64,000 nt of DNA, from NCBI RefSeq assembly GCF_019308355.1, contig NZ_JAAGKM010000006.1, forward strand, positions 37,298 through 101,297, in the 5' to 3' direction. Origin of the DNA: Empedobacter falsenii. Its GTDB lineage: Bacteria > Bacteroidota > Bacteroidia > Flavobacteriales > Weeksellaceae. Each line of letters begins with the position of its first letter. The stretch's first letter is position 1. Below, piece by piece: positions 35,850-44,127 of this stretch. The notes under the pieces were generated by a model. It made no database searches and was not told the origin of the DNA. It was given only the letters and a program-made list of their open reading frames with translations. The translations under genes and the position numbers were made by a program.

Positions 35850-36227
35850 TTAATTTCCGTTAGAGCTTTCTAAAATACTTTTATATTGCTCCATATAAGC
35901 ATCCATACCTCCTGTAATTAATATCACAACATTTATAATAACACCAATTACACCTAAGCCAATTGCAACGTAAGCTAATATTTTAGAATTTTTAGCTGCT
36001 TGTTCAGCACCTGTATAATCGCCAATATTGTGTTTTGTATTCACTTGATTTGCAAAAACAATTGCAATAATACCTACAATAGTACCGATGCAACAAGGAG
36101 AACAAAGTCCTAAAACAGTACCGATGATGGCCAAGACAAGGTTATTTTCTGGTTTCGGTTTAATTTCTTCAAAGGAAGATTGTTGAGGTTGATTAAAATC
36201 TTGAGTAGATTGGTTAGAATAATCCAT
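35850..36227 (-). CDS. CCC-motif (DUF4190-like) membrane protein
   Basis: 125 residues. A proline/glutamine-rich soluble N-terminus (about 28 residues) precedes two membrane segments. The first contains GLCSPCCIGTIVGIIAIVFANQV, the small-residue hairpin with clustered cysteines that gives the CCC-motif family its name. A short soluble loop follows (KHNIGDYTGAEQAAKNSK), then a second hydrophobic hairpin. Such proteins often precede DUF2752 genes in Flavobacteriia, as here. The role is unknown. Confidence 0.82.
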   Translation of the reverse strand: MDYSNQSTQDFNQPQQSSFEEIKPKPENNLVLAIIGTVLGLCSPCCIGTIVGIIAIVFANQVNTKHNIGDYTGAEQAAKNSKILAYVAIGLGVIGVIINVVILITGGMDAYMEQYKSILESSNGN

Positions 36228-36281
36228 AATAAAGTTTTTTTGTTTGAAATAAAAGTAAAAAAAATACTGTTAATCAAAAAA

Positions 36282-36938
36282 TTATATTTCCCAAGAAATA
36301 TTTTCTTTGATAGGTGTATTTATATTTCCACTATATATAGCGTTTTCTATTTTTAAAGATTTACTTACAACGGTATTACTTCCTACTATACAGCCATTTG
36401 CAATAGATAAACCTTTCAAAATTTGTACTTTATTACACATCCAAACGTTATCACCAATTAGAATAGCTTTATTTGGATTAATATAAGTTTTATCTTGATT
36501 ATAAATTTTATGAAAATCGGTATCCATAATAAGTATATCCCAAGATAATAGACAGTTATTGCCAAAAGAAATGTTATTGTAACAAACAATAGAAGATTCC
36601 GCAGTAATGTTAAAATTCTGACCAAAAGTTAATATTCCATCTTTACCAACTGAAATTTTTGACCCATGGCCAATATTTGTACGACCATTAAAATTTATTA
36701 TTCCATTATTTTCCCAAATTCCTTTTGAAGATTTTCTATCAAAAATGGAAACATCACCAAAACCAAGTTTAATCAAACCGAATGACGAGTCTTTTGGTAT
36801 ATTAACTTTTCCAGAAAGAAATTTTAGACGAAAATTAGAACTAATCAATACAGGAAATTTTAGAGCTTGATTAAATTTAAAATAAGTAAAATTGAAAATA
36901 ATAGTTTTGATAAAACTAATTTTAAAAATATTCTTCAT
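36282..36938 (-). CDS. Left-handed beta-helix acyltransferase
   Basis: 218 residues. From about residue 75 onward there are imperfect hexapeptide repeats (NIGHGSKISVG, ISFGNNCLLSWDILIMDTDFHKIYN, ILIGDNVWMCNKVQIL, IANGCIVGSNTVVSK) that build a trimeric left-handed beta-helix. The DTDFHK segment holds the catalytic histidine of the serine acetyltransferase-like sugar O-acetyltransferases. It may decorate surface polysaccharide, although it is separate from that locus. The N-terminus (KIIFKFNQALKFPVLI-like) is a variable region. It is six bases after radA. Confidence 0.75.
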   Translation of the reverse strand: MKNIFKISFIKTIIFNFTYFKFNQALKFPVLISSNFRLKFLSGKVNIPKDSSFGLIKLGFGDVSIFDRKSSKGIWENNGIINFNGRTNIGHGSKISVGKDGILTFGQNFNITAESSIVCYNNISFGNNCLLSWDILIMDTDFHKIYNQDKTYINPNKAILIGDNVWMCNKVQILKGLSIANGCIVGSNTVVSKSLKIENAIYSGNINTPIKENISWEI

Positions 36939-36943
36939 AAAAA

Positions 36944-38308
36944 TTATTGAAATAACATTCGATATAAATCTTCAACTTTAGATATTCTAACGATTCGAAT
37001 TCCAAAATCTGTATCTTTTATTTTATTGTATTTTGAGACAAAAATTGCATCAAAACCTAATTTTTCAGCTTCGGTAATGCGTTGTTCAACACGATTTACA
37101 GCTCTTATTTCTCCACTCAAACCAACTTCTCCCGCAAAACAACAATTATCTGGAACGGCAGAATCTTCGCTTGATGAAAGAATAGCTGCAATAACAGCCA
37201 AATCAATTGCAGGATCATCCACTCGAATTCCGCCTGTAATATTCAAGAAAACATCTTTCATATTCAGTCTGAACCCAGCACGTTTTTCTAAAACTGCTAA
37301 CAACATATTCAATCGTTTGGCATCAAAACCAGTCGCAGTACGTTGTGGAGTTCCATAAACTGCCGTTGAAACCAAAGCTTGAATTTCAATCAACATCGGG
37401 CGAACACCTTCCAAAGTTGCTGCAATTGCATTTCCGCTTAGTAATTCATCTTTTTTGGTAATCAAAACTTCGGATGGATTTGTGACTTCACGCAAACCAG
37501 CGCCTTGCATTTCATAAATTCCGATTTCTGCAGTCGAGCCAAAACGGTTTTTGTTTGCACGTAAAATTCGGTAAATATGGTTGCGATCGCCTTCAAATTG
37601 CAACACAACATCTACCATATGCTCTAAAATTTTTGGTCCAGCAATTACACCTTCTTTCGTAATATGACCAATTAAAATAATCGGTGTGTTGGTTTCTTTT
37701 GCGTACTGAATCAGTTCAAAAGTTGTTTCTCGAATTTGCGAAATACTTCCTGGAGACGACTCTACATAAGTGGTTTGAAGCGTTTGAACAGAATCGACCA
37801 CAATTAGTTGAGGTTGAATTTCTTTGGCATGCGCAAATATTTTCTGCGTATTGGTTTCAGGTAAAATAAAACATTGATCCGATTCAATTCCAATTCGTTC
37901 AGCACGAAGTTTTACTTGTGAAACAGATTCTTCTCCAGAAACATATAAGATTTTAATCGTATCTAATTTTAAGGCAACTTGCAACATCAATGTCGATTTT
38001 CCGACACCAGGTTCTCCACCAACCAAAATCACCGATCCAGGAACAATTCCGCCTCCTAAAACTCTGTCTAACTCTTGGTTTTTCGTTGAAATTCTTATTT
38101 CTCCTAATGGATTTATTTCGCGAATATTCAGCGCAAAAGTTTTCTCTTTTTTATCCGATTTATCTTTCCACGATTTTTTTTCGTCGCCTTTGTCCACAAT
38201 TTCTTCAACAATGGTATTCCATTCGCCACAACTTTTGCATTGTCCCATCCATTGCGAGGTTTGCGTGCCACAGTTTTGGCAGAAATATGTAGTTTTTGTT
38301 TTAGCCAT
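36944..38308 (-). CDS. radA: DNA repair protein RadA
   Basis: 454 residues from MAKTKTTYFCQNCG; an upstream ATG would add six residues. A zinc ribbon (C10, C13, C24, C27) is followed by a RecA-like ATPase with GGEPGVGKSTL (Walker A), the RadA-specific KNRFG motif, and a C-terminal Lon-like domain with RVDDPAIDLAVIAAILSS and GEVGLSGEIRAV. RadA drives branch migration during recombination. A TATTTTTG element lies 15 bases upstream. Confidence 0.95.
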   Translation of the reverse strand: MAKTKTTYFCQNCGTQTSQWMGQCKSCGEWNTIVEEIVDKGDEKKSWKDKSDKKEKTFALNIREINPLGEIRISTKNQELDRVLGGGIVPGSVILVGGEPGVGKSTLMLQVALKLDTIKILYVSGEESVSQVKLRAERIGIESDQCFILPETNTQKIFAHAKEIQPQLIVVDSVQTLQTTYVESSPGSISQIRETTFELIQYAKETNTPIILIGHITKEGVIAGPKILEHMVDVVLQFEGDRNHIYRILRANKNRFGSTAEIGIYEMQGAGLREVTNPSEVLITKKDELLSGNAIAATLEGVRPMLIEIQALVSTAVYGTPQRTATGFDAKRLNMLLAVLEKRAGFRLNMKDVFLNITGGIRVDDPAIDLAVIAAILSSSEDSAVPDNCCFAGEVGLSGEIRAVNRVEQRITEAEKLGFDAIFVSKYNKIKDTDFGIRIVRISKVEDLYRMLFQ

Positions 38309-38323
38309 AGTTTCAAATTTAGA

Positions 38324-38331
38324 CAAAAATA
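38324..38331 (-). promoter_or_regulatory. -7 promoter element of radA
   Basis: On the minus strand TATTTTTG, an exact TAnnTTTG match 15 bases before the ATG; a TTG lies 14 bases further upstream. Confidence 0.5.
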
Positions 38332-38500
38332 ATGTTTTATCGCGACAAGATATGGAGTTATAAGTGTGAAAAATTTTAATACAATAATCAAAAAACGTTA
38401 ACGATAATTTACTTTTTTAACAAATTATCTACTTTAGATAAAGTTGAGTTAAATATTGATTTTCAATTATTTTCTCGATTATTTTTAATCCTATTTTAAA

Positions 38501-39022
38501 ATGCCAATGAAAAGAATTTTACTTCTTAGCTTTTTTTATATTTTTTGTATTTCTGCCTATGCACAATCGACTTTAATTTCGGGGAAAATTATTGTGGATG
38601 ATGCAGATGAAGTTATTGATTTGGAAGGAACTTCGATTGAAAATTTAACGACTAAAGCTAGAACCAAAGCAAATAATGATGGATTGTTTTCAATCAATGT
38701 GAACTTGAATGATGAATTGTTAATCAAACATACGGGAATTGAAGAAAGAATAATTAAGGTTTCTGAAACAATGATTGCTAAAGGTTTTGTTACAATTCAC
38801 GTGAACATCGAAGTAATTGAATTAGCAGAAACGAATATTCAGAAATTGAATAAGGATGCACTTAAGAATTTAGGAAAAGAGAAATCGTTTCAAGAGAAAT
38901 TAAATGATGAAATGGGCTTTGTTTCTCCGGAATTTAAAGCAGAATTGAATCTTAAACATGACGAAGAAAGAGTGAATAGAACGATTAAACAAGTTGGTGG
39001 AGTAAATTTATTAGGAAAATGA
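38501..39022 (+). CDS. Secreted carboxypeptidase-regulatory-like protein, copy 1, N-terminal part
   Basis: 173 residues. A signal peptide (to about residue 22, AYAQ) is followed by a CarboxypepD_reg-like domain: STLISGKIIVDDADEVIDLEG, a NNDGLFSINVNLNDELLIKHTGI strand pair, and VTIHVNIEVIELAE. It is homologous to the first 170 residues of the intact copy at 40067-40843 but more divergent than copy 2. The frame stops at TGA 39020-39022, and the remaining C-terminal domain continues in the next frame (39019-39297). Either translation restarts at the ATGA overlap or this copy has lost its frame. Confidence 0.7.
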   Translation: MPMKRILLLSFFYIFCISAYAQSTLISGKIIVDDADEVIDLEGTSIENLTTKARTKANNDGLFSINVNLNDELLIKHTGIEERIIKVSETMIAKGFVTIHVNIEVIELAETNIQKLNKDALKNLGKEKSFQEKLNDEMGFVSPEFKAELNLKHDEERVNRTIKQVGGVNLLGK

Positions 39023-39297
39023 ATCTCTTTAAAAGTCCAAAAAAACGTGTTAAAAATCCTGTTCCAATAAAAGTTGTAAAAGAAGATCAAATACTTGCAC
39101 TTCATAAATTTTTTACGACCTATTATTTTGTGAATGATTTGAAAATTCCTGAAGGAAAAATAAATGATTTTTTAGATTATTGTTATTCGAATTTTGACTT
39201 TCCGAAGTTGTTAAGAGATAATAATTTTGATGAAATACTTTTCGTGATTGATGAACAAGCGCCGATTTATTTAGCAAAAATGAAGAAAAATGAGTAG
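39019..39297 (+). CDS. C-terminal part of copy 1, in a shifted frame
   Basis: 92 residues with no signal peptide. Residues from about 27 (LHKFFTTYYFVNDLKIPEGKIN) to the end align throughout with the last 75 residues of the intact copy (ENYFTSNYFIETLNIPENKVT to the QAPKY motif). Its ATG overlaps the preceding TGA by four bases. In the intact paralogue these two parts are one chain, so this segment is best read as the C-terminal domain of copy 1. If made as a separate protein it would stay in the cytoplasm. Confidence 0.65.
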   Translation: MNLFKSPKKRVKNPVPIKVVKEDQILALHKFFTTYYFVNDLKIPEGKINDFLDYCYSNFDFPKLLRDNNFDEILFVIDEQAPIYLAKMKKNE

Positions 39298-40074
39298 AAT
39301 AAAATACATTATATTATTGAATTTGTTGAGCGTTTTTACATTTGCACAAACCAATTTGATTACTGGAAAAGTGGTAATTGATGATGGTATTGCTGGACAA
39401 GATGCGGTAGACAATATTTTGGTAACAAACGAATCGACGAATGCGAAAGCGTTTACAAATGCGAGCGGAATGTTTTCAATTAAAGCGTCTGTTGGAGAGG
39501 AATTGATTTTTACGCACGATTTTTATATCGAACGAAAAATCAAAATTACATCGGATATTTTAGCAAAAGGAATGCTGACGATTCATTTGAATATTGAAAC
39601 GATTGAACTTGCTGAAGCGCGAATTAATACGTTGGACAGAAATTTTAAGAATAACATCAAGTTAGAACACGGAAAAGTAGATGAATTGTATGATAATTTG
39701 AACTTGGGTTTTGATCCAAATTTGCGTTTCCGAAAGATAAATCCTAACATGACTTCTACAATTAATAATAATGGATTGTTGGATCCGTCGAATTGGATAG
39801 CAACTATTTCTGGACAAAAGAAGAAAGATAATAAACAAAACGAATATTTCAAAAAGGTAGATAAAATCAAGGATTTAGAGAATTATTTCACCTCAAATTA
39901 TTTCATCGAAACATTGAATATTCCCGAAAATAAAGTCACTGATTATATGTAAAGTATTGTTATGCGAATTTTGAATTAGATAAATTGGTCGCAGCAAATA
40001 ATTATGATAAAATTACTCAGATTTTAGAGGAACAAGCGCCGATTTATTTGTCAAAAATCAAAAAGAATGAATAA
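39290..40074 (+). pseudogene. Carboxypeptidase-regulatory-like protein, copy 2, frameshifted near the C-terminus
   Basis: The frame from ATG 39290 gives 220 residues and stops at TAA 39950-39952. Compared with copy 3, the bases between GATTAT and TATTGTTATGCG are eight (39947-39954) instead of six. This net gain of two causes the stop. After it, the correct frame runs on for 39 more codons (YCYANFELDKL to SKIKKNE) to TAA at 40072-40074. The N-terminal 220 residues are very similar to copy 3, including signal peptide and regulatory domain. The truncated product lacks the conserved tail with the EEQAP motif and may be inactive. Confidence 0.75.
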
Positions 40075-40843
40075 AATTTTATACGTTATAATTTTTAGTT
40101 TGATAAGCACTTTTTCTTTTGCGCAAACAACTTTGATTACTGGAAAAGTGGTAATTGATGATGGTGTTGTTGGGCAAGATGCTGTGGATCATATTTTGAT
40201 TGTGAACGAAATGACTAATGCTAGAGTTTTGACAAACGAAAATGGAATGTTTTCGATCAAAGCTTCTGTGGGAGATGAATTGATATTTACGCACGATTTT
40301 TACAAAGAACGTACAATAAAAATTACATCGGATATTTTAGCAAAAGGAATGCTGACGATTCATTTGAATATTGAAACGATTGAACTTGCCGAGGCTCGAA
40401 TTAATACGTTAGACAAAAATTTTAAGAATAACATCAAGTTAGAACACGGAAAAGTAGATAAATTGTATGATAATTTGAACTTGGGTTTTGATCCAAATTT
40501 GCGCTTCCGAAAGATAAATCCTAACATGACTTTTACAATTAATAATAATGGGTTGTTGGATCCTTCTTTGTGGATAGCATCTATTTCTGGGCAAAAGAAA
40601 AAAGATAAAAAACAAAATGAATATTTCAAAAAAGAAGATAGAATCAAAGATTTGGAGAATTATTTTACCTCAAATTATTTCATCGAAACGTTGAATATTC
40701 CAGAAAATAAAGTCACCGATTATGTGCGATATTGTTATGCGAATTTTGAATTAGAAAAACTCGTAAAAGAAAATAAATACGATAAAATCACAGAAACTTT
40801 AGAGGAACAAGCGCCTAAGTATATGGAAATGATAAAGAAATAA
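40067..40843 (+). CDS. Carboxypeptidase-regulatory-like secreted protein, copy 3 (intact)
   Basis: 258 residues. A signal peptide ending SFAQ is followed by a CarboxypepD_reg-like beta domain (LITGKVVIDDGVVGQDAVD, NENGMFSIKASVGDELIF, LTIHLNIETIELAEARI). A lysine-rich middle region (SGQKKKDKKQNEYFKK) and a C-terminal helical domain (LENYFTSNYFIETLNIPE to LEEQAPKYMEMIKK) complete it. It is the only complete member of the tandem triplication. Family members in Bacteroidota are secreted and of unknown role. It starts eight bases before the end of copy 2's original frame. Confidence 0.72.
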   Translation: MNKILYVIIFSLISTFSFAQTTLITGKVVIDDGVVGQDAVDHILIVNEMTNARVLTNENGMFSIKASVGDELIFTHDFYKERTIKITSDILAKGMLTIHLNIETIELAEARINTLDKNFKNNIKLEHGKVDKLYDNLNLGFDPNLRFRKINPNMTFTINNNGLLDPSLWIASISGQKKKDKKQNEYFKKEDRIKDLENYFTSNYFIETLNIPENKVTDYVRYCYANFELEKLVKENKYDKITETLEEQAPKYMEMIKK

Positions 40844-40862
40844 AAATTTTTTATATGCGAAA

Positions 40863-41882
40863 TTATTGTGTAGAATCTCGACGAATTCGTGCGATTTTAT
40901 AAATAGCAATCAACCCAAAACTAATCATCGATACAACTTGAGCAATATAAAGAATTAACCCAAAATAATCGCCAATTGCTCGTCCTTCGTGCTGATCTCC
41001 GCCTTTTGCTAAATAAACGGCCGAAAATGCAATCGACATAATATACGGATAAGCCAAACCTCCCGAAACAGGCAAAATCATTCCCAAAGATCCTGCAATC
41101 AATAGAAATAAACCTTCTGGTATACTAAAATTTTTGGTGTCTGGAAAAGCAAAGAAAACAAGGAAAGTCATTAGGAAATAACAAATCCAAAGTGCGAAAG
41201 AATAAAAAATGAATAAGCCTCTTTTTTCTAATTTCGAGATTGATTTTATACCTTCCCAAAGTCCAAATAGAAAGGTTTTGATTTTTTCAAAAAACTTTAA
41301 TTGACTAATTTTTTTCCAGAAAATAGCGATTAATCCAATTCCTAAAACAAGAACTCCAATTGTGATGTAGTATTTTAAGAAAGAAGGTTCAGCTGTTGGT
41401 TGATGTACTTTTTCTTTGTTTCCTAATTCTACAAATTTGATGAATGTTTCATAATTGAAAATAAGTGTTAAACCGAAAAATAATCCCAAAAATAAAACGT
41501 CAATTACACGCTCTAAAACTACTGTTCCGAAAGATTTCTCAAACGGCACTTTTTCCATTTTATAGAAACTTGTTGCACGAGCCACTTCACCACTTCGAGG
41601 AATGGTCAAATTCATAAAATATGCAAATGCAATAGCCCAAAAACCAGATGAGGTTTGTGTGTTGTAGCCCATTGGCTTTAGAAGAAGATTCCAACGAGCG
41701 GCGCGTATCCAATATGTGAGAATACTGATTGCCATAGATGCAAAAATCCAAAAATAATTGGTTTGTTTTAAAACTTTTGCAACTCGTTCGAAATCAATTT
41801 GCTTCACTGTTACCACGACAAAAAATACGGCTAACAATGAAGCAGTGATTAAGAAGAGCGATTGTTTGATCTTACTCTTCAT
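40863..41882 (-). CDS. Flippase-like membrane protein (lysylphosphatidylglycerol synthase TM region family)
   Basis: 339 residues with about eight membrane segments. YWIRAARWNLLLKPMGY (about 62-78), FAYFMNLTIPRSGEVARATSFYKMEKVPFEKSFGTVVLERVIDVL and AGSLGMILPVSGGLAYPYIMSIAF are the conserved motifs of the UPF0104/DUF2232-like LPG synthase TM family. Related proteins flip or move lipids; no catalytic LysPG domain is attached here. The gene is 23 bases downstream of panD on the same strand. Confidence 0.83.
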   Translation of the reverse strand: MKSKIKQSLFLITASLLAVFFVVVTVKQIDFERVAKVLKQTNYFWIFASMAISILTYWIRAARWNLLLKPMGYNTQTSSGFWAIAFAYFMNLTIPRSGEVARATSFYKMEKVPFEKSFGTVVLERVIDVLFLGLFFGLTLIFNYETFIKFVELGNKEKVHQPTAEPSFLKYYITIGVLVLGIGLIAIFWKKISQLKFFEKIKTFLFGLWEGIKSISKLEKRGLFIFYSFALWICYFLMTFLVFFAFPDTKNFSIPEGLFLLIAGSLGMILPVSGGLAYPYIMSIAFSAVYLAKGGDQHEGRAIGDYFGLILYIAQVVSMISFGLIAIYKIARIRRDSTQ

Positions 41883-41905
41883 ATAAATTGTTGAAAATTA
41901 ATTTC

Positions 41906-42253
41906 TTAATCTAAACGATTGTTCTCGTTAGGGAAAACAATTGTTGGTTCGTATGTTTTGGCTTCCTCAAACTCCATCATCGCATACGTAATGATGATAA
42001 CTGTGTCACCAACTTGTACTTTACGCGCTGCAGGTCCATTCAGACAGATTTCGCCACTTCCACGTTTACCTTTTATAATATAAGTTTCAAATCGTTCGCC
42101 ATTCTCTTGTACCACGATTTGTACTTTCTGACCCACAACCATATTGGCAGCATCTATCAAATCTTCGTCGATTGTAATACTTCCGATGTAGTTTAATTTT
42201 GCGTCTGTTACCTTAACTCTATGTATCTTAGAGTGAAAAACTTCTACCATCAT
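41906..42253 (-). CDS. panD: Aspartate 1-decarboxylase precursor
   Basis: 115 residues. [17 protein letters not shown] contains the Gly24-Ser25 cleavage site, where self-processing forms the pyruvoyl cofactor. [12 protein letters not shown] and [23 protein letters not shown] follow as usual. It makes beta-alanine from aspartate for pantothenate. Two ATGs in a row are possible starts; the first gives Ser at 25, as in E. coli. panC is adjacent on the same strand but has its own promoter element. Confidence 0.94.
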   Translation of the reverse strand: MMVEVFHSKIHRVKVTDAKLNYIGSITIDEDLIDAANMVVGQKVQIVVQENGERFETYIIKGKRGSGEICLNGPAARKVQVGDTVIIITYAMMEFEEAKTYEPTIVFPNENNRLD

Positions 42254-42260
42254 AATCTTG

Positions 42261-42268
42261 CAAAGTTA
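42261..42268 (-). promoter_or_regulatory. -7 promoter element of panD
   Basis: On the minus strand TAACTTTG, an exact TAnnTTTG match seven bases before the first ATG, implying a very short leader. Confidence 0.55.
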
Positions 42269-42338
42269 CACTGAATTTATAAATTTCAAAACCTGTTTCA
42301 ATATTTTTCTATTGATTTGAGAAATTTATTATATTTAA

Positions 42339-43181
42339 TTAAAACTGAATATTATCGATTAAACGTACATCACCTGCATAGGCAACGACAAATCCACGAA
42401 TATTATAGGCCTCAGAAAAATGTTCGATAGACAACAAGGTTTCTTCATCTGTTATTTCAAAATATTCTAATTCGAAGGGTGAATTTTTGAATTCATTTTC
42501 GACGAAAGCTTTTACTTCAGCAACATCTTTTCCTTCTTTTTTAAGTGTTACAGCTTGCGATAAAATTGAATAAATTTGTGGTGCATCCGAAGTTTGTTGC
42601 GTTGATAAACGTGCATTTCTTGAACTAAATGCTAAACCAGAATCTGCTCTATGAATTGGCATTGGAACAATTTCGACATCTAAATTTTCTTGTTTTACCA
42701 TTTCTTGAATGATACGAATTTGCTGAAAATCTTTCTCTCCAAAATATGCTCTTGTTGGCTGAACTGCTTTGAATAATTTGCAAACAATTGTGGCAACTCC
42801 ATCAAAATGTCCAGGACGAGAAGCGCCTTCCATCACTTGGTCTATTGTGCCAAAATCGTAATGTTTTGCACCTTCATTTGCATCATATAAATCCTCAACA
42901 GTAGGCATATAGACAAAATCACATCCATTTTTCATTAACAATTCTTTATCATTTTCCTCAGTTCGAGGATATTTTGCTAAATCTTCTGGATTATTAAATT
43001 GTGTCGGATTGACAAAAATGCTGACGATTGTGTAGTCGTTTTGAGCTTTAGAAGCTTTGACTAAAGACATGTGACCTTCGTGTAAAGCGCCCATTGTAGG
43101 GATAAAGCCAATGGTTTTGTTTTGGTTTTTTAACTCGACGATTGCGGGAGTTAATTTTTCCTTTTCGTTAAATATAACCAT
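42339..43181 (-). CDS. panC: Pantothenate synthetase
   Basis: 280 residues. FIPTMGALHEGHMSL (about 32-46) holds the HIGH-like ATP motif. VSIFVNPTQFNNPEDLAKYPR, RPGHFDGVATIVCKLF, YFGEKDFQQIRII and GLAFSSRNARLS are all present. It joins pantoate and beta-alanine using ATP. With panD 85 bases downstream on the same strand, the two final substrate-supply steps are together. panB is not in the window. Confidence 0.96.
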   Translation of the reverse strand: MVIFNEKEKLTPAIVELKNQNKTIGFIPTMGALHEGHMSLVKASKAQNDYTIVSIFVNPTQFNNPEDLAKYPRTEENDKELLMKNGCDFVYMPTVEDLYDANEGAKHYDFGTIDQVMEGASRPGHFDGVATIVCKLFKAVQPTRAYFGEKDFQQIRIIQEMVKQENLDVEIVPMPIHRADSGLAFSSRNARLSTQQTSDAPQIYSILSQAVTLKKEGKDVAEVKAFVENEFKNSPFELEYFEITDEETLLSIEHFSEAYNIRGFVVAYAGDVRLIDNIQF

Positions 43182-43215
43182 AACATTGATTTGTTAAAAA
43201 AAAACTAATATCTCG

Positions 43216-43223
43216 CAAAGCTA
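43216..43223 (-). promoter_or_regulatory. -7 promoter element of panC
   Basis: On the minus strand TAGCTTTG, a TAnnTTTG match 34 bases upstream of the panC ATG, facing the divergent element at 43256. Confidence 0.5.
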
Positions 43224-43255
43224 CTATAAGCAAATAATATATCAACATTTTTTTG

Positions 43256-43263
43256 TAAATTTG
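43256..43263 (+). promoter_or_regulatory. -7 promoter element of the glycogen-synthase-like gene
   Basis: TAAATTTG, an exact TAnnTTTG match 36 bases before the ATG at 43300. Confidence 0.55.
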
Positions 43264-43299
43264 TGCCTTATTATTCATTAGGAAAAGAGAGTAGAAATT

Positions 43300-44112
43300 A
43301 TGGAAGGAAAGCGCATATTGTATGTAACAACAGAAATGGTACCTTACTTTCCTGAAAATCCGATGTCTTCACAAGCATTAGATTTGCCAAAAATCATGCA
43401 AAGTAGTGGCGCAGATGTAAGAATCTTTATGCCAAGATTTGGAGCAATTAACGAAAGAAGACACCAATTACACGAAGTAATACGACTTTCAGGTATGAAC
43501 ATGATTATTAATGATTTGGATCAACCATTAATCATTAAAGTCGCTTCTGTTCCAGGAGAAAGACTACAAGTGTATTTTATTGATAACGAAGAATATTTCA
43601 AACGTAAAGAAGTTTATGGAGAAGATAATGGATTATTTTCTGATAACGACGAGCGTTCTATTTTCTTCGCAAAAGGAGTTTTAGAGACAGTAAAAAAATT
43701 AAACTGGAAACCAGATGTTGTTCACGTAATGGGTTGGATGTCTAGTTTAGTACCATTGTATCTAAAAAAATATTATTCTGACGATCCTTTCTTTCAAGAT
43801 GCGAAAGTTGTTGTTTCTTTATTTGACAACGGATTTGAAGGAGAATTAGATAACGAATTAGTTAAAAAATTAGCTTTTGATAAGGTAGAAGCTGATGTAC
43901 AAACATATTTAGAAAAACCTACACATTTGGGTATGATTCAAGCTTCTTTACAATATGCAGATGCAGTTGCGAAAGGAGAAGAGATGATTCCAGAAGATGT
44001 GAAAAACTATATCAACCAACAAAATATTCCTCTATTAGACTATTGTTCTAAAGAACAAGCAAAAGAAGTTTACAATAACTTCTATCTTGAGGAAGTAATG
44101 AACTCTAATTAA
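43300..44112 (+). CDS. Glycogen/starch synthase N-terminal-domain protein
   Basis: 270 residues. The sequence ILYVTTEMVPYFPENPMSSQALDLPKIMQSSGADVRIFMPRFG and the DVVHVMGWMSSLVPLYLK segment match the GT5 N-terminal domain of glycogen synthase. The protein ends before the second GT-B domain, so the UDP/ADP-glucose-binding half and its E-x7-E motif are absent. Such half-length proteins are conserved in Flavobacteriia upstream of DUF4270 genes, so it is probably a genuine family and not a broken gene, with a role other than glycogen synthesis. The DUF4270 gene starts 15 bases later. Confidence 0.75.
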   Translation: MEGKRILYVTTEMVPYFPENPMSSQALDLPKIMQSSGADVRIFMPRFGAINERRHQLHEVIRLSGMNMIINDLDQPLIIKVASVPGERLQVYFIDNEEYFKRKEVYGEDNGLFSDNDERSIFFAKGVLETVKKLNWKPDVVHVMGWMSSLVPLYLKKYYSDDPFFQDAKVVVSLFDNGFEGELDNELVKKLAFDKVEADVQTYLEKPTHLGMIQASLQYADAVAKGEEMIPEDVKNYINQQNIPLLDYCSKEQAKEVYNNFYLEEVMNSN

Positions 44113-44127
44113 AATCTGTTTAGATTA

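Noticed and set aside
38788..38803. A further CACGTG core that might be a parS site
   Set aside because: The flanking bases do not match the TGTTNCACGTGNAACA pattern on the left side, and it lies within the coding region of copy 1 with no partner nearby.
40079..40294. Minus-strand ORF opposite copy 3 of the triplication
   Set aside because: It is a shadow of the coding strand; it has no start signal and is not matched by an equivalent in copy 1.
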